Source: Algorimicrobium echini (GTDB lineage Bacteria; Bacteroidota; Bacteroidia; Flavobacteriales; Flavobacteriaceae). Taken from it: 64,000 nt of DNA. Each line of letters starts with the position of its first letter. The stretch's first letter is position 1. The position numbers were made by a program, and so were the translations under genes. A model generated the notes under the pieces. The model did not search any database. It had not been told where the DNA came from and saw only the letters and a list, made by a program, of their open reading frames with translations. Of this stretch, positions 36,571 to 45,439 are shown piece after piece. The stretch spans positions 806,001-870,000 of the forward strand of contig NZ_FOVN01000001.1 of the NCBI RefSeq assembly GCF_900115185.1. The letters run 5' to 3'.

Positions 36571-36932
36571 ATGACCAAAAAGTACTTTTCTATTCTATGA
36601 TATTTTAAGGCTTGTCACTACAGTACTTGGACAAAACTATGGAACCATCTCAAACGGCTCCATTTCTTAAAGTCTTGGCAAGTATATAACACTTAAAATG
36701 ATGATCAGCAAAGCTTTATTCTAGTATTATATTAAACAATATGCTATTTCTGAAACGTTAATCACACCTGAAGCAATAGATGTTTCTTTAAAGTGACAGG
36801 TTTGTCCAAACCCAACTTTTGGTGTTTAAGATTTTTTAATGTCAATTAACATACCAATCGGGTTTACGTTTTAGTGAAGATTATAAAAACGCTATGCCTT
36901 TGTTAGCAGCAAAAAATAATTACTCAACTTAA
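36571..36932 (+). pseudogene. Decayed exported-protein gene
   Basis: Starts MTKKYFSIL then stop. One frame over, the text continues as LVTTVLGQNYGTISNGSIS, which looks like the end of a signal peptide and the start of a mature Bacteroidota exported protein. The same frame later shows YAISETLITPEAIDVSLK between stops. Another frame ends YQSGLRFSEDYKNAMPLLAA before a stop at 36932. Several protein-like segments broken by a frameshift and stops indicate a dead gene rather than random DNA. The next gene, an intact T9SS protein, starts 10 bp later. Confidence 0.5.
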
Positions 36933-36942
36933 TTGAAAAAAA

Positions 36943-37695
36943 ATGAAAAAAAATTACTTATCCATTAAAACAACCTTAATTCTAGCTTTCACGTTTTTAT
37001 TACAAAATTTAACAGCACAGTGTGTTGTAAGCAATAACCCTCAATTTGCAGCCCCATGGGAAAGTACCGCAAATTGGTCTATAGGTCAAGGCTTTACTGC
37101 AGAGTGTAGTGGTGCTTTAGAGTACGTTCAATTCCTTGCCGCTTCAACTGGTACCATTTCAGCTGGTACGCTTAAAGTATATAGTGGTAATACGGTTAGT
37201 GGAACACCTATTTATACGCAAGCGTATCCTGAAATAACCATTAGTCAAGTAAACGACCCTATTAGAATAAATGTTACTGGCAACGTAAATGTAAGTCAAA
37301 GTAACCAATATACTTTTGAATTTACCATAGATACAGGTATGAGTATTGTTGCCGATTTTGTTAATGAATATACTGGAGGTAATCTTTTCAGAGATGGAGT
37401 TGGTTTATCTATAACAGATGCCAAATTTTCAGTTTCAATTTCAGATGACACATTAGGTGTTGATGCGTTTAATGTTTCCAATAATATAAAAGTATTACCA
37501 AACCCTGCTTCTGAATATATTAAAGTTTCAGGCTTAAAAAATATAGCAACATATAGTATTTATAATGCATTAGGTTCAAAAATCACTCATGGTAAAATTT
37601 CTGATAATGAGGCTATTGATATTAAAAGCTTCGCCAATGGTTTGTACTTTTTAAAATTAGAAAATGGTAACACCGTAAAATTTATTAAATATTAA
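36943..37695 (+). CDS. T9SS type A sorting-domain protein
   Basis: 250 residues. Signal peptide MKKNYLSIKTTLILAFTFLL with cleavage after LTAQ. The beta-rich central domain (NWSIGQGFTAECSGALEYVQ) resembles choice-of-anchor or carbohydrate-binding modules but is not assignable. The C-terminal sorting domain is IKVLPNPASEYIKVSGLKN through LYFLKLENGNTVKFIKY, the signal for export and surface attachment by the type IX system. It is preceded by a decayed exported-protein gene and followed by a terminator shared with rnhA. Confidence 0.85.
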   Translation: MKKNYLSIKTTLILAFTFLLQNLTAQCVVSNNPQFAAPWESTANWSIGQGFTAECSGALEYVQFLAASTGTISAGTLKVYSGNTVSGTPIYTQAYPEITISQVNDPIRINVTGNVNVSQSNQYTFEFTIDTGMSIVADFVNEYTGGNLFRDGVGLSITDAKFSVSISDDTLGVDAFNVSNNIKVLPNPASEYIKVSGLKNIATYSIYNALGSKITHGKISDNEAIDIKSFANGLYFLKLENGNTVKFIKY

Positions 37696-37729
37696 ACAAC
37701 TCAATGTTTTTGCTAACACAGGCATCAAG

Positions 37730-37763
37730 AACGCTGTATCTTTTAAAAGATATAGCGTTTTTT
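37730..37763 (+). terminator. Terminator of the T9SS protein gene
   Basis: AACGCTgTATCTTTTAAAAGATA(TAGCGTT) forms a near-perfect long stem with a T-run on the plus strand. It touches the stop codon of the convergent rnhA gene. Confidence 0.8.
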
Positions 37764-38403
37764 ATTTCCTGCCAAAATCAGCAGGAATTTCTCCCCAAGC
37801 CTTGGTTTCCCATTTTACAATGGTTGTGGTGTACGTGTTTTCATTTAGCCATTTTACACCACGGTCTACCAATTCAAAAAGTTTAGCGTTTTTTTCATTT
37901 CGTGGTAATTTGGTATTGCAGGTTTTTTTGCGCACCCAACTCATAGCTATTTTAGAATCCGTGTACAAAATGCGGTCACTATTATGTTGCTTTAAAAAGG
38001 CTAAACCGTGAACAAGCGCTAAAAATTCACCAATATTATTCGTTCCTTCTGGAAAAGGGCCTTGTATAAATAACTGCTTTTTGGTTTTGGTATCTACACC
38101 TCTATATTCCATTACGCCTGGGTTTCCAGACGATGCCGCATCAACAGCTATCGAATTGTAATTAGGTTGTCCTATTTTTTTAAGCTGGGCTTCGGATAAT
38201 TCACTTTTAAAAGCTGTTTTCTTCCCAATAAAATCTTTGTAATTGCTATTCAAGGCTTTTTTAGCAGCATCAAAGGTGTCAAAAGATTTATAAACCGCAC
38301 CTTGGTAATCTTTAACTTGGGCTTTGCAGTCATTCCAAGACTCAAAAACACCAGTTTTATGACCTTTCCAAACGGTATAATATTTCTTTTTCTTTTTACT
38401 CAT
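37762..38403 (-). CDS. rnhA: Ribonuclease HI with N-terminal viroplasmin (caulimovirus VI) domain
   Basis: 213 residues. The N-terminal ~50 (KKYYTVWKGHKTGVFESWND, QVKDYQGAVYKSF) form the RNA/DNA-hybrid-binding domain found in eukaryotic RNase H1. The catalytic domain carries the DEDD residues: Asp in YNSIAVDAASSGNPG, Glu in NNIGEFLALVHG, Asp in ILYTDSKIAMSWV and the last Asp in IPADFGRK. It degrades RNA in RNA-DNA hybrids. It overlaps the purN stop by 8 bp, so the two are coupled. Confidence 0.93.
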   Translation of the reverse strand: MSKKKKKYYTVWKGHKTGVFESWNDCKAQVKDYQGAVYKSFDTFDAAKKALNSNYKDFIGKKTAFKSELSEAQLKKIGQPNYNSIAVDAASSGNPGVMEYRGVDTKTKKQLFIQGPFPEGTNNIGEFLALVHGLAFLKQHNSDRILYTDSKIAMSWVRKKTCNTKLPRNEKNAKLFELVDRGVKWLNENTYTTTIVKWETKAWGEIPADFGRK

Positions 38404-38992
38404 ATTTGTTTCCCTTCTCTTTTAAAGAAGGTATTAATAACTTTTCTATCACTTTCGGAAAATGTTCCATTTCCAAAGCATGAATTTTTTTCGCCACATC
38501 TTCAGCTGTATCAGTTGGTAACACGGGACACGTAGTTTGAAATATCAGAGCGCCTTGGTCATAATGTTCGTTTACCAAATGAATACTAATACCAGTTTTA
38601 GTTTCTTTATTGGTAACTACAGCCTGATGCACATGCATGCCATACATGCCTTTGCCTCCATAATTAGGTAAAAGTGCAGGATGTATATTAATTACTTTAT
38701 TAGGGAAAGCAGCTAGAATATGTTCGGGAAATTTCCAAAGAAAACCAGCCAATACAATTAAATCAGGTTGAAAGGTTTTAAGTACGTTTAATACATCATC
38801 CGATTTAGAAAACGCTTGTCTGTTAAAAGAAAACGCACTTATATTGAGGTTTTTAGCACGCTCTAGTACTTTGGCATGAGGATTGTTGGTTAGTATGTGC
38901 GTAACTTCAACATGCGCGTTGTTTTGAAAAAACCTAATTAAATTTTCAGCATTAGATCCAGATCCGGACGCAAAAATTACAATACGTTTCAT
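38396..38992 (-). CDS. purN: Phosphoribosylglycinamide formyltransferase
   Basis: 198 residues from ATG 38992 (MKRIVIFASGSGSNAENLIR); an upstream in-frame codon at 39007 is less likely. It transfers a formyl group from 10-formyl-THF to GAR, step 3 of purine synthesis. Key motifs: GSGSN phosphate loop, INIHPALLPNYGGKGMYG (catalytic His and Asn) and HYDQGALIFQ (catalytic Asp). It is first in the purN-rnhA transcript and divergent from acpP. Confidence 0.96.
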   Translation of the reverse strand: MKRIVIFASGSGSNAENLIRFFQNNAHVEVTHILTNNPHAKVLERAKNLNISAFSFNRQAFSKSDDVLNVLKTFQPDLIVLAGFLWKFPEHILAAFPNKVINIHPALLPNYGGKGMYGMHVHQAVVTNKETKTGISIHLVNEHYDQGALIFQTTCPVLPTDTAEDVAKKIHALEMEHFPKVIEKLLIPSLKEKGNKYE

Positions 38993-39137
38993 ATAGCAGC
39001 TTGTCATGTCATGATTAGTAACGCAAAAAAAAGAATAAATTATAACAATTAGCAGGTAAATGGGATTTACTTAAAGGAAATTTAGTAAATTACCACCACA
39101 TTTTTACAGTAAAGGTGTGGAATAAGAATAAAATTTT

Positions 39138-39145
39138 TATTTTTG
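39138..39145 (+). promoter_or_regulatory. -7 box of acpP
   Basis: TATTTTTG fits TAnnTTTG, 31 bp before the ATG. No -33 TTG is visible. Confidence 0.4.
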
Positions 39146-39176
39146 CCAACTAATTAAAACTTAAAATTAAAAGATT

Positions 39177-39410
39177 ATGTCAGACATTGCATCAAGAGTA
39201 AAAGCGATTATCGTAGACAAATTAGGTGTTGATGAAAACGAGGTTGTAACTGAAGCTAGCTTCACAAACGATTTAGGAGCAGATTCATTAGACACTGTAG
39301 AATTAATCATGGAATTCGAAAAAGAATTCGATATTCAAATCCCAGACGATCAAGCAGAAAACATTGCAACGGTTGGTCAAGCTATCTCTTATATAGAAAC
39401 AGCAAAATAA
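39177..39410 (+). CDS. acpP: Acyl carrier protein
   Basis: A 77-residue acidic four-helix protein. Ser37 in [18 protein letters not shown] is the 4'-phosphopantetheine site. It carries acyl chains in fatty-acid, lipid A and lipoprotein synthesis. Length and DSL motif are canonical. It is 13 bp upstream of fabF, the usual arrangement. Confidence 0.98.
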   Translation: MSDIASRVKAIIVDKLGVDENEVVTEASFTNDLGADSLDTVELIMEFEKEFDIQIPDDQAENIATVGQAISYIETAK

Positions 39411-39423
39411 TTCATTAGAATTT

Positions 39424-40674
39424 ATGGAATTAAGGCGAGTTGTAGTTACTGGATTAGGAGCACTAACACCTATAGGAAATACCAAGGACGAATATTGGGA
39501 AGCACTTATTAGTGGAAAAAGTGGTGCTGCACCCATAACGTATTTTGATACTGAAAAGTTCAAAACCAAATTCGCTTGTGAATTAAAAAACTTTAATGCC
39601 ACCGATTTTCTTGATAGAAAAGAAGCGCGAAAAATGGACCGGTTTACGCAGTACGCAATGGTTGCTTCAGATGAAGCTATTGCAGATTCGAAACTGGACC
39701 TTGACGCGGTAAACAAATTAAGAGTCGGTGTAATTTGGGGTGCAGGAATAGGTGGTTTGGAAACCTTCCAAGACGAAGTATTAAACTTTGCAGCTGGAGA
39801 TGGTACGCCAAGATTTAACCCTTTTTTCATTCCGAAAATGATTGCAGATATTGCACCAGGCAACATTTCCATTAAACATGGATTTATGGGTCCTAATTAT
39901 ACAACAGTATCTGCTTGTGCATCTTCTGCCAATGCCATGATTGATGCCCTAAACTATATACGTTTGGGTCATTGTGATGTGGTTGTAACAGGTGGAAGTG
40001 AAGCTGCAGTAACCATAGCAGGTATGGGTGGTTTTAATGCCATGCATGCCTTATCAACAAGAAACGAAAGCCCTGAAACAGCCTCAAGACCTTTTGATGC
40101 AACCAGAGATGGTTTTGTATTAGGTGAAGGTGCTGGAGCCATAGTTCTTGAAGATTATGAACATGCCAAAGCACGTGGTGCTAAAATTTATGCGGAAGTA
40201 GTAGGAGGCGGTATGTCTTCAGATGCTTACCACATGACAGCGCCACATCCAGAAGGAATTGGTGTGATTGCAGTAATGAAAAATTGTTTAGAAAATGCAG
40301 GCCTAAAACCAGAAGAAGTTGATCATATCAACACGCATGGAACGTCAACACCTCTAGGAGATGTTGCCGAACTAAAAGCGATTTCGGAAGTGTTTGGAGC
40401 ACATGCAAAAACTATTAATATTAATTCAACAAAATCCATGACAGGTCACCTATTAGGTGCAGCTGGTGCTATTGAGTCCATTGCGTCTATATTAGCAATG
40501 GAACACGGAATAGTGCCACCTACCATAAACCATGAGGTTGTTGATGAAAATATTGATTCTGAATTAAATTTAACATTAAACAAAGCACAAAAACGCGATG
40601 TTAAAGTTGCTATGAGTAATACGTTTGGCTTTGGTGGCCATAATGCATGCGTATTATTTAAAAAAATTGATTAA
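39424..40674 (+). CDS. fabF: Beta-ketoacyl-ACP synthase II
   Basis: A 416-residue thiolase-fold condensing enzyme that elongates acyl-ACP with malonyl-ACP. The catalytic triad is Cys165 in VSACASSANAM, His in INTHGTSTPLGD and His in GHLLGAAGAIES. The C-terminal NTFGFGGHNACVLF completes the family pattern. It lies between acpP and rnc in a conserved acpP-fabF-rnc cluster. Confidence 0.97.
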   Translation: MELRRVVVTGLGALTPIGNTKDEYWEALISGKSGAAPITYFDTEKFKTKFACELKNFNATDFLDRKEARKMDRFTQYAMVASDEAIADSKLDLDAVNKLRVGVIWGAGIGGLETFQDEVLNFAAGDGTPRFNPFFIPKMIADIAPGNISIKHGFMGPNYTTVSACASSANAMIDALNYIRLGHCDVVVTGGSEAAVTIAGMGGFNAMHALSTRNESPETASRPFDATRDGFVLGEGAGAIVLEDYEHAKARGAKIYAEVVGGGMSSDAYHMTAPHPEGIGVIAVMKNCLENAGLKPEEVDHINTHGTSTPLGDVAELKAISEVFGAHAKTININSTKSMTGHLLGAAGAIESIASILAMEHGIVPPTINHEVVDENIDSELNLTLNKAQKRDVKVAMSNTFGFGGHNACVLFKKID

Positions 40675-40681
40675 ATAACGA

Positions 40682-41422
40682 ATGAAGCACATTCGAAACA
40701 TATTAAATTCCCGTTCAAAAACTGACGGGAATTTTTTTGTATCTATTCATAATATTCTCGGGTTTAAACCTAAAAATATAGCATATTACAAAAAAGCATT
40801 TACCCATCGATCCATGAATATCAAGGATGCGGAAGGACACCCTATTAATTATGAGCGTCTTGAATTTTTAGGTGATGCTATGTTAGGATCTGTTATTGCA
40901 TCGCATTTATATTCTGAAGTGCCAAGTGGCGACGAAGGCTATTTAACAAAAATGCGTTCCAAAATAGTTAGCCGCGAACATCTTAACGAACTTGGAAAAG
41001 ATTTGCATTTAATAGACCTGGTTGAAAGTAAAATACCCAAAGGCCATTTTGGCGATAATATTTATGGTAACTTATTTGAAGCATTAGTAGGCGCCATATT
41101 TTTAGATCGTGGTTATAAATATTGTGAAAAATTTATTTACAAGAAAGTTATTATCCCTTATGTGGATATTTCACAATTAGAAGGCAAAGTTATTAGCTAC
41201 AAAAGCTTATTAATAGAATGGTGCCAAAAGGAAAAGAAGGTATTTGATTACAACGTATACGAAGATACAGGAAATGATGATATCCGTCATTTTGCCGTAA
41301 AATTGGCCATAGATAATAAAGTTGTAGCCAAAGCTCGAGCCACTTCCAAAAAAAAGGCAGAAGAAAAAGCCTCTAAACGTGCCTTTTTTGTTTTCCAAAA
41401 ACAAATGTCTAAAGAGAGCTAG
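40682..41422 (+). CDS. rnc: Ribonuclease III
   Basis: A 246-residue dsRNA endonuclease for rRNA and mRNA processing. The RNase III signature ERLEFLGDAMLGS (residues 58-70) holds metal-binding Glu/Asp, and the second acidic cluster is in NLFEALVGAIFLDRGY. The dsRNA-binding domain fills about 168-235 (SYKSLLIEWCQKEKKVFDYN, VAKARATSKKKAEEKAS). The ATG is 7 bp after fabF. Codons 8-19 form a terminator-like hairpin (separate entry). From memory, RNase III in other bacteria controls its own mRNA through a leader hairpin. Confidence 0.96.
   Translation: MKHIRNILNSRSKTDGNFFVSIHNILGFKPKNIAYYKKAFTHRSMNIKDAEGHPINYERLEFLGDAMLGSVIASHLYSEVPSGDEGYLTKMRSKIVSREHLNELGKDLHLIDLVESKIPKGHFGDNIYGNLFEALVGAIFLDRGYKYCEKFIYKKVIIPYVDISQLEGKVISYKSLLIEWCQKEKKVFDYNVYEDTGNDDIRHFAVKLAIDNKVVAKARATSKKKAEEKASKRAFFVFQKQMSKES
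40705..40738 (+). terminator. Terminator-like hairpin inside the 5' end of rnc
   Basis: A perfect 10-bp stem AAATTCCCGT / ACGGGAATTT with a 10-nt loop runs into a T-run (T at 40732-40738). It lies 31 bp past the fabF stop but within codons 8-19 of rnc. It looks like the acpP-fabF terminator embedded in the downstream gene, or an attenuator or RNase III target. Confidence 0.65.
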
Positions 41423-41530
41423 AACACAAACTTACGATAACGTTTTCGTAATATTTTCCTGTTAAGTTTAATGTAAACAGCATTTGTTTATAGCTATTAT
41501 ATATTATATTTACAATTCGTTTTGATATTT

Positions 41531-42019
41531 ATGCTCATGCAAAAACTTGACTTGGACGAATTTTTAGATACCATTGATTATGCATTAATTGGTATTCATA
41601 GTCCTTTAGAAGGTTACCGATTAGCTTATTTTTTAAATAAAGAATTACAACTTTTTTTATCAAGACAAAAAGCGGATTTAGACTTCGGAAACAATACCCA
41701 ATATGAAATTTTTGAATGGGTAGATGCGCATAAGTTTGCTACATGGCATTTAGTATCAAATACCTGCCGCGTTGAAATGATGGCAATTAGCAATGATAAT
41801 TCACTTTTTGGTTTGCAAGAACAGCAGACAACCAAAACCTATTACCTCATTCCCGAGTATAAAACTGTGAATTATTTTTTAAAAATCGCTGATGATGCTA
41901 TTACAGACGCTCAAGTACAGAAGCTCTTAAAAAAAATTCAATCAATTCCGAATGTCCTCACCACATATCGTGTTAACCCATCGGAATTAAAATCTAAAAA
42001 CAACTTAATATTCTATTAA
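41531..42019 (+). CDS. IPExxxVDY-family protein
   Basis: About 162 residues from ATG 41531; ATG 41537 is an equal alternative and the in-frame TTG at 41522 is unlikely. The family signature is present with one change: YYLIPEYKTVNYFLKIAD, where the usual D is N. It is a small soluble Bacteroidota-specific family of unknown function. It typically precedes pyruvate kinase, as here, with stop and start overlapping by one base (TAATG at 42017-42021). Confidence 0.85.
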   Translation: MLMQKLDLDEFLDTIDYALIGIHSPLEGYRLAYFLNKELQLFLSRQKADLDFGNNTQYEIFEWVDAHKFATWHLVSNTCRVEMMAISNDNSLFGLQEQQTTKTYYLIPEYKTVNYFLKIADDAITDAQVQKLLKKIQSIPNVLTTYRVNPSELKSKNNLIFY

Positions 42020-43461
42020 TGTTAAAAAGAAAAAAAACCAAAATAGTCGCCACATTAGGCCCAGCAACAAGTACAAAAGCCGTTTTAAAAGGAATGCTTG
42101 ATGAAGGTGTAAATGTCTTTAGAATTAATTTTTCTCACGCAGATTACAAGGATGTAGAGGAGCGGATAGGAATGATTCGTGAATTAAATGACGAATTTGG
42201 ATATAATGCTGCTATTTTGGGTGATTTACAAGGCCCAAAATTACGAGTAGGCACTATGAAAGGTGAGGTGATTGTAAACGAAGGAGACGAAATTATCTTT
42301 GCAACAGGAAAGCGTTTTGAAGGAACCAAAGAACGCGTTTACATGACCTATGATAAGTTTCCGCAAGATGCCAAACCAGGCGAACGTATTCTTTTAGATG
42401 ACGGAAAACTTATTTTTGAAGTGGTTTCAACCGATAAGAAAACAGAAGTAAAAGCACGTGTTATTCAAGGTGGACCTTTACGTTCTAAAAAAGGTGTTAA
42501 TTTACCCAATACCAACATATCACAACCGGCATTAACTGAAAAAGATATTGAAGATGCTATTTTTGCTATTAAAATGGAAGTGGATTGGATGGCCTTATCA
42601 TTTGTACGTCATGCGGAAGATTTAATGCAATTGGAGGAACTAATAAGCAAACATAGTAACCATAAAATTCCAATTATTGCTAAAATAGAAAAACCAGAAG
42701 CAGTAGAAAATATCGATAAAATTGTTGCGTATTGCGATGGTTTAATGGTAGCTCGAGGCGATTTAGGTGTTGAAATTCCAGCAGAAGAAGTTCCACTTAT
42801 TCAGAAAAAACTAGTGTTACGTGCCAAACAAGCACGTATTCCCGTAATTATTGCTACACAAATGATGGAAACGATGATTTCCAGTTTAACACCTACACGA
42901 GCCGAAGTAAATGATGTGGCCAATTCCGTTATGGATGGTGCCGATGCTGTGATGCTTTCGGGCGAAACATCAGTTGGGCAATATCCCATTCAGGTTATCA
43001 GACAAATGTCTAATATTATCAAAAGTGTGGAGGATTCTAGTTTAATAAAGGTACCACAAATGCCACCGCATATTCGTACTAAACGGTATATTACAAAGTC
43101 TATTTGTTATCATGCCGCCAATATGGCTAATGAAATTGATGCAAAAGCTATTTCAACTTTAACCAATAGTGGTTATACGGCATTTCAAATTTCCGCATGG
43201 CGGCCAAAAGCACATATTTTAGTGTTTTCATCAAATAAGCGTATTTTAACACAATTGAGTTTGCTTTGGGGTGTAAAAGCGTTCTTCTACGATAAATTTG
43301 TAAGTACCGATGAAACCATTGAAGATGTAAATGCTATTGCATGCCAAAAAGGCTATTTGGAAGAAGGTGATATGCTCGTGAGTTTAGCGGCTATGCCAAT
43401 TCAAGATAAAGGGATGGTAAACACCTTACGGGTTACAGAAATTATGAGTTGTAATTTTTAA
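42019..43461 (+). CDS. pyk: Pyruvate kinase
   Basis: A 480-residue glycolytic enzyme transferring phosphate from PEP to ADP. Motifs: TKIVATLGPATS, VFRINFSHADY, LGDLQGPKLRVG, IIAKIEKPEAVEN and the signature MVARGDLGVEIPAEEVPLIQ. ATQMMETM and GADAVMLSGETSVGQYP follow. The C-terminal allosteric domain is complete. It is translationally coupled to the IPExxxVDY gene and ends overlapping the convergent DUF6090 gene by 4 bp. Confidence 0.97.
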   Translation: MLKRKKTKIVATLGPATSTKAVLKGMLDEGVNVFRINFSHADYKDVEERIGMIRELNDEFGYNAAILGDLQGPKLRVGTMKGEVIVNEGDEIIFATGKRFEGTKERVYMTYDKFPQDAKPGERILLDDGKLIFEVVSTDKKTEVKARVIQGGPLRSKKGVNLPNTNISQPALTEKDIEDAIFAIKMEVDWMALSFVRHAEDLMQLEELISKHSNHKIPIIAKIEKPEAVENIDKIVAYCDGLMVARGDLGVEIPAEEVPLIQKKLVLRAKQARIPVIIATQMMETMISSLTPTRAEVNDVANSVMDGADAVMLSGETSVGQYPIQVIRQMSNIIKSVEDSSLIKVPQMPPHIRTKRYITKSICYHAANMANEIDAKAISTLTNSGYTAFQISAWRPKAHILVFSSNKRILTQLSLLWGVKAFFYDKFVSTDETIEDVNAIACQKGYLEEGDMLVSLAAMPIQDKGMVNTLRVTEIMSCNF

Positions 43462-44210
43462 GGATTATCAATTTCTTTTTCTATTTGAGTAATCAATTTC
43501 TCTAGAAGAAGATTGAGTGATTTTAAATAATATTCACCAGTATTTAAAGTTTCCAGTTTAAAGGTTGCAACATTCCATAATTCCATACTACTTATTAGAT
43601 TGTTATAATCAGTTTTAGGGCCACCTTGTATTAAACCATCTTTATAATAATCTACAGCTATTTCGCTATAATTAATGTTTTTTACAAAAAAAGGTTCAAT
43701 AGTATTGGTGTATTGTGTTTTGGTATAATCATTTTGAATATCTGAAAAATCTCTAAATTCACTCAAGTATTTTAAGTATAATTTAAGGGAGTCATTTTTT
43801 ATTTGAGATTGCAAGTTCTGATTGATAAATTCATCGGTAACAGGAAAGGAAAGTGTGATGCCCCAAAATGTAGCTGTATTTCCTAAAAGCTGTTTAAGTG
43901 CTGGAATAGAATCTGGATTTTTAGTATCTAATATTTTTAAAATGCGTTTGCCATTTTCAATTTCAGAAGCCACGTTATCTTTAGCATAGTTTAAATCTTC
44001 AATCTGTTTTTTCAGTTCCTCAGAAATACGTATTAAATAATCAGTTTTTCTATTTGTTGTAATTCTATTAGAGTTCCAGTTGTTGATGCTTAAAGCTATT
44101 AAAATTCCGATTACTACAAGTATAATTTCACCAACAGCATATTTAAAATAAGTTGAGGTTTTACCCATTGAAAGTAAATTTTGTCTGATTTTTCTGAAGA
44201 ACTTTATCAC
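43458..44210 (-). CDS. DUF6090-family membrane protein
   Basis: 250 residues. The family hallmark is at the N-terminus: MIKFFRKIRQNLLSMGKTST, then YFKYAVGEIILVVIGILIAL and SINNWN. A single membrane helix at about 24-46 anchors a helical extracytoplasmic domain with many Asn/Ser residues. The family is widespread in Flavobacteriaceae, often in several copies, with no known function. It is convergent with pyk (4-bp overlap). Confidence 0.85.
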   Translation of the reverse strand: MIKFFRKIRQNLLSMGKTSTYFKYAVGEIILVVIGILIALSINNWNSNRITTNRKTDYLIRISEELKKQIEDLNYAKDNVASEIENGKRILKILDTKNPDSIPALKQLLGNTATFWGITLSFPVTDEFINQNLQSQIKNDSLKLYLKYLSEFRDFSDIQNDYTKTQYTNTIEPFFVKNINYSEIAVDYYKDGLIQGGPKTDYNNLISSMELWNVATFKLETLNTGEYYLKSLNLLLEKLITQIEKEIDNP

Positions 44211-44294
44211 GGATTGGTTTTTATATAACTGTTTGATTAAAGGTTGGTTGTGTTTGTAACGAAGTTCGCCTTTTTAATTAAGAAAATCAAATTC

Positions 44295-45398
44295 CTAGAA
44301 ATCAAACTGTAACTGTACACTAACCGCTTTTTTTTCTTCTGGTTTTTTCTTTTTTTTATCGGTGTTGAGGTTGGATAATGAGATTCCTAAAAGTCGCACC
44401 GAATTTTGCATACTTTCCTGAAACAATAAGTCTTTGGCTGTTTCCAAAATAATATTGGCATCACTGACAAAATACGGTAGGGTTTTACTGCGCGTTTGCA
44501 TGGTAAAATCGCTATATTTTATTTTTAAAGTAACGGTTTTTCCAGCTACCTTACTTTTTTTTAAACGTCTAGACACTTCGTGTGCAATGTGTTCTAATTT
44601 TTCAAGCATGAAAATTTCGGAAGATAAATTTTCACTAAACGTGCGTTCTGCAGCTAATGATTTTCGAATTCTATTTGGTTTAACTTCGCTGGTATGAATT
44701 CCGCGAACCACGTGGTAATAAAAACGACCAGATTTGCCAAAATGCATATCTAGGTATTCTATGGTTTTAGATTTTAAATCGCTTCCCGTAAAAATACCAA
44801 GCTGATACATTTTCTCGGCAGTTACTTTCCCAACACCATAAAATTTACGAATATCTAAACCTTCTAAAAACGGTAAAACATCTTCAGGATTTACGGTTTT
44901 TTGGCCATTTGGTTTGTTGTAATCACTAGCAACTTTGGCTATAAATTTATTAATTGAAATTCCTGCGGAAGCTGTTAAGCCTACTTCATTAAAAATGCGT
45001 GTTCGGATTTCTTGGGCTATTAAACTCGCACTCGGATTACCTTTTTTATTTTGGGTAACATCCAAATAGGCTTCATCTAAAGAAAGCGGTTCCACCAAAT
45101 CAGTATAATCGTGAAATATGTTCCGAACCTGTTTAGAAATTTCGTGATATCGATCAAAACGGGTTTTAGTAAATATTAAGTCAGGGCACAAACGTCTGGC
45201 TTGCATGCCGCTCATGGCACTACGAACGCCAAACTTCCGAGCTTCATAACTAGCAGCACTAACTACACCACGATTACCAGAACCACCAACAGCCACTGGC
45301 TTCCCTTTTAATTCTGGATTATCCATTTGCTCAACAGACGCGTAAAAGGCGTCCATATCTACATGAATAATTTTTCTAATGGGAAATGTGTCTAGCAT
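44295..45398 (-). CDS. dinB: DNA polymerase IV
   Basis: A 367-residue Y-family translesion polymerase. Catalytic acidic residues are in IIHVDMDAFYASVEQMD and PLSLDEAYLDV. PVAVGGSGNRGVVSAASYEA and the HhH segment DIRKFYGVGKVTAEKMYQLG match the family. It ends with VQLQFDF, which resembles a beta-clamp-binding motif. It is divergent from the NAD(P)-binding gene at 45440. Confidence 0.96.
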   Translation of the reverse strand: MLDTFPIRKIIHVDMDAFYASVEQMDNPELKGKPVAVGGSGNRGVVSAASYEARKFGVRSAMSGMQARRLCPDLIFTKTRFDRYHEISKQVRNIFHDYTDLVEPLSLDEAYLDVTQNKKGNPSASLIAQEIRTRIFNEVGLTASAGISINKFIAKVASDYNKPNGQKTVNPEDVLPFLEGLDIRKFYGVGKVTAEKMYQLGIFTGSDLKSKTIEYLDMHFGKSGRFYYHVVRGIHTSEVKPNRIRKSLAAERTFSENLSSEIFMLEKLEHIAHEVSRRLKKSKVAGKTVTLKIKYSDFTMQTRSKTLPYFVSDANIILETAKDLLFQESMQNSVRLLGISLSNLNTDKKKKKPEEKKAVSVQLQFDF

Positions 45399-45439
45399 GA
45401 TGTAAATTTATAATATCTTTAGCATATAAACAGGTCATT

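Noticed and set aside
37704-38535. Plus-strand frames opposite rnhA and purN
   Set aside because: Low-complexity Phe/His/Ser-rich translations, fully antisense to well-supported genes.
39303-39872. 189-codon minus-strand frame opposite acpP-fabF
   Set aside because: It lies antisense to two strongly conserved genes and shows no family motif.
44366-44390. GAGATTCCT sequence in dinB as a further REP-like copy
   Set aside because: Only the head matches; there is no palindromic partner and the bases are explained by the dinB coding sequence.
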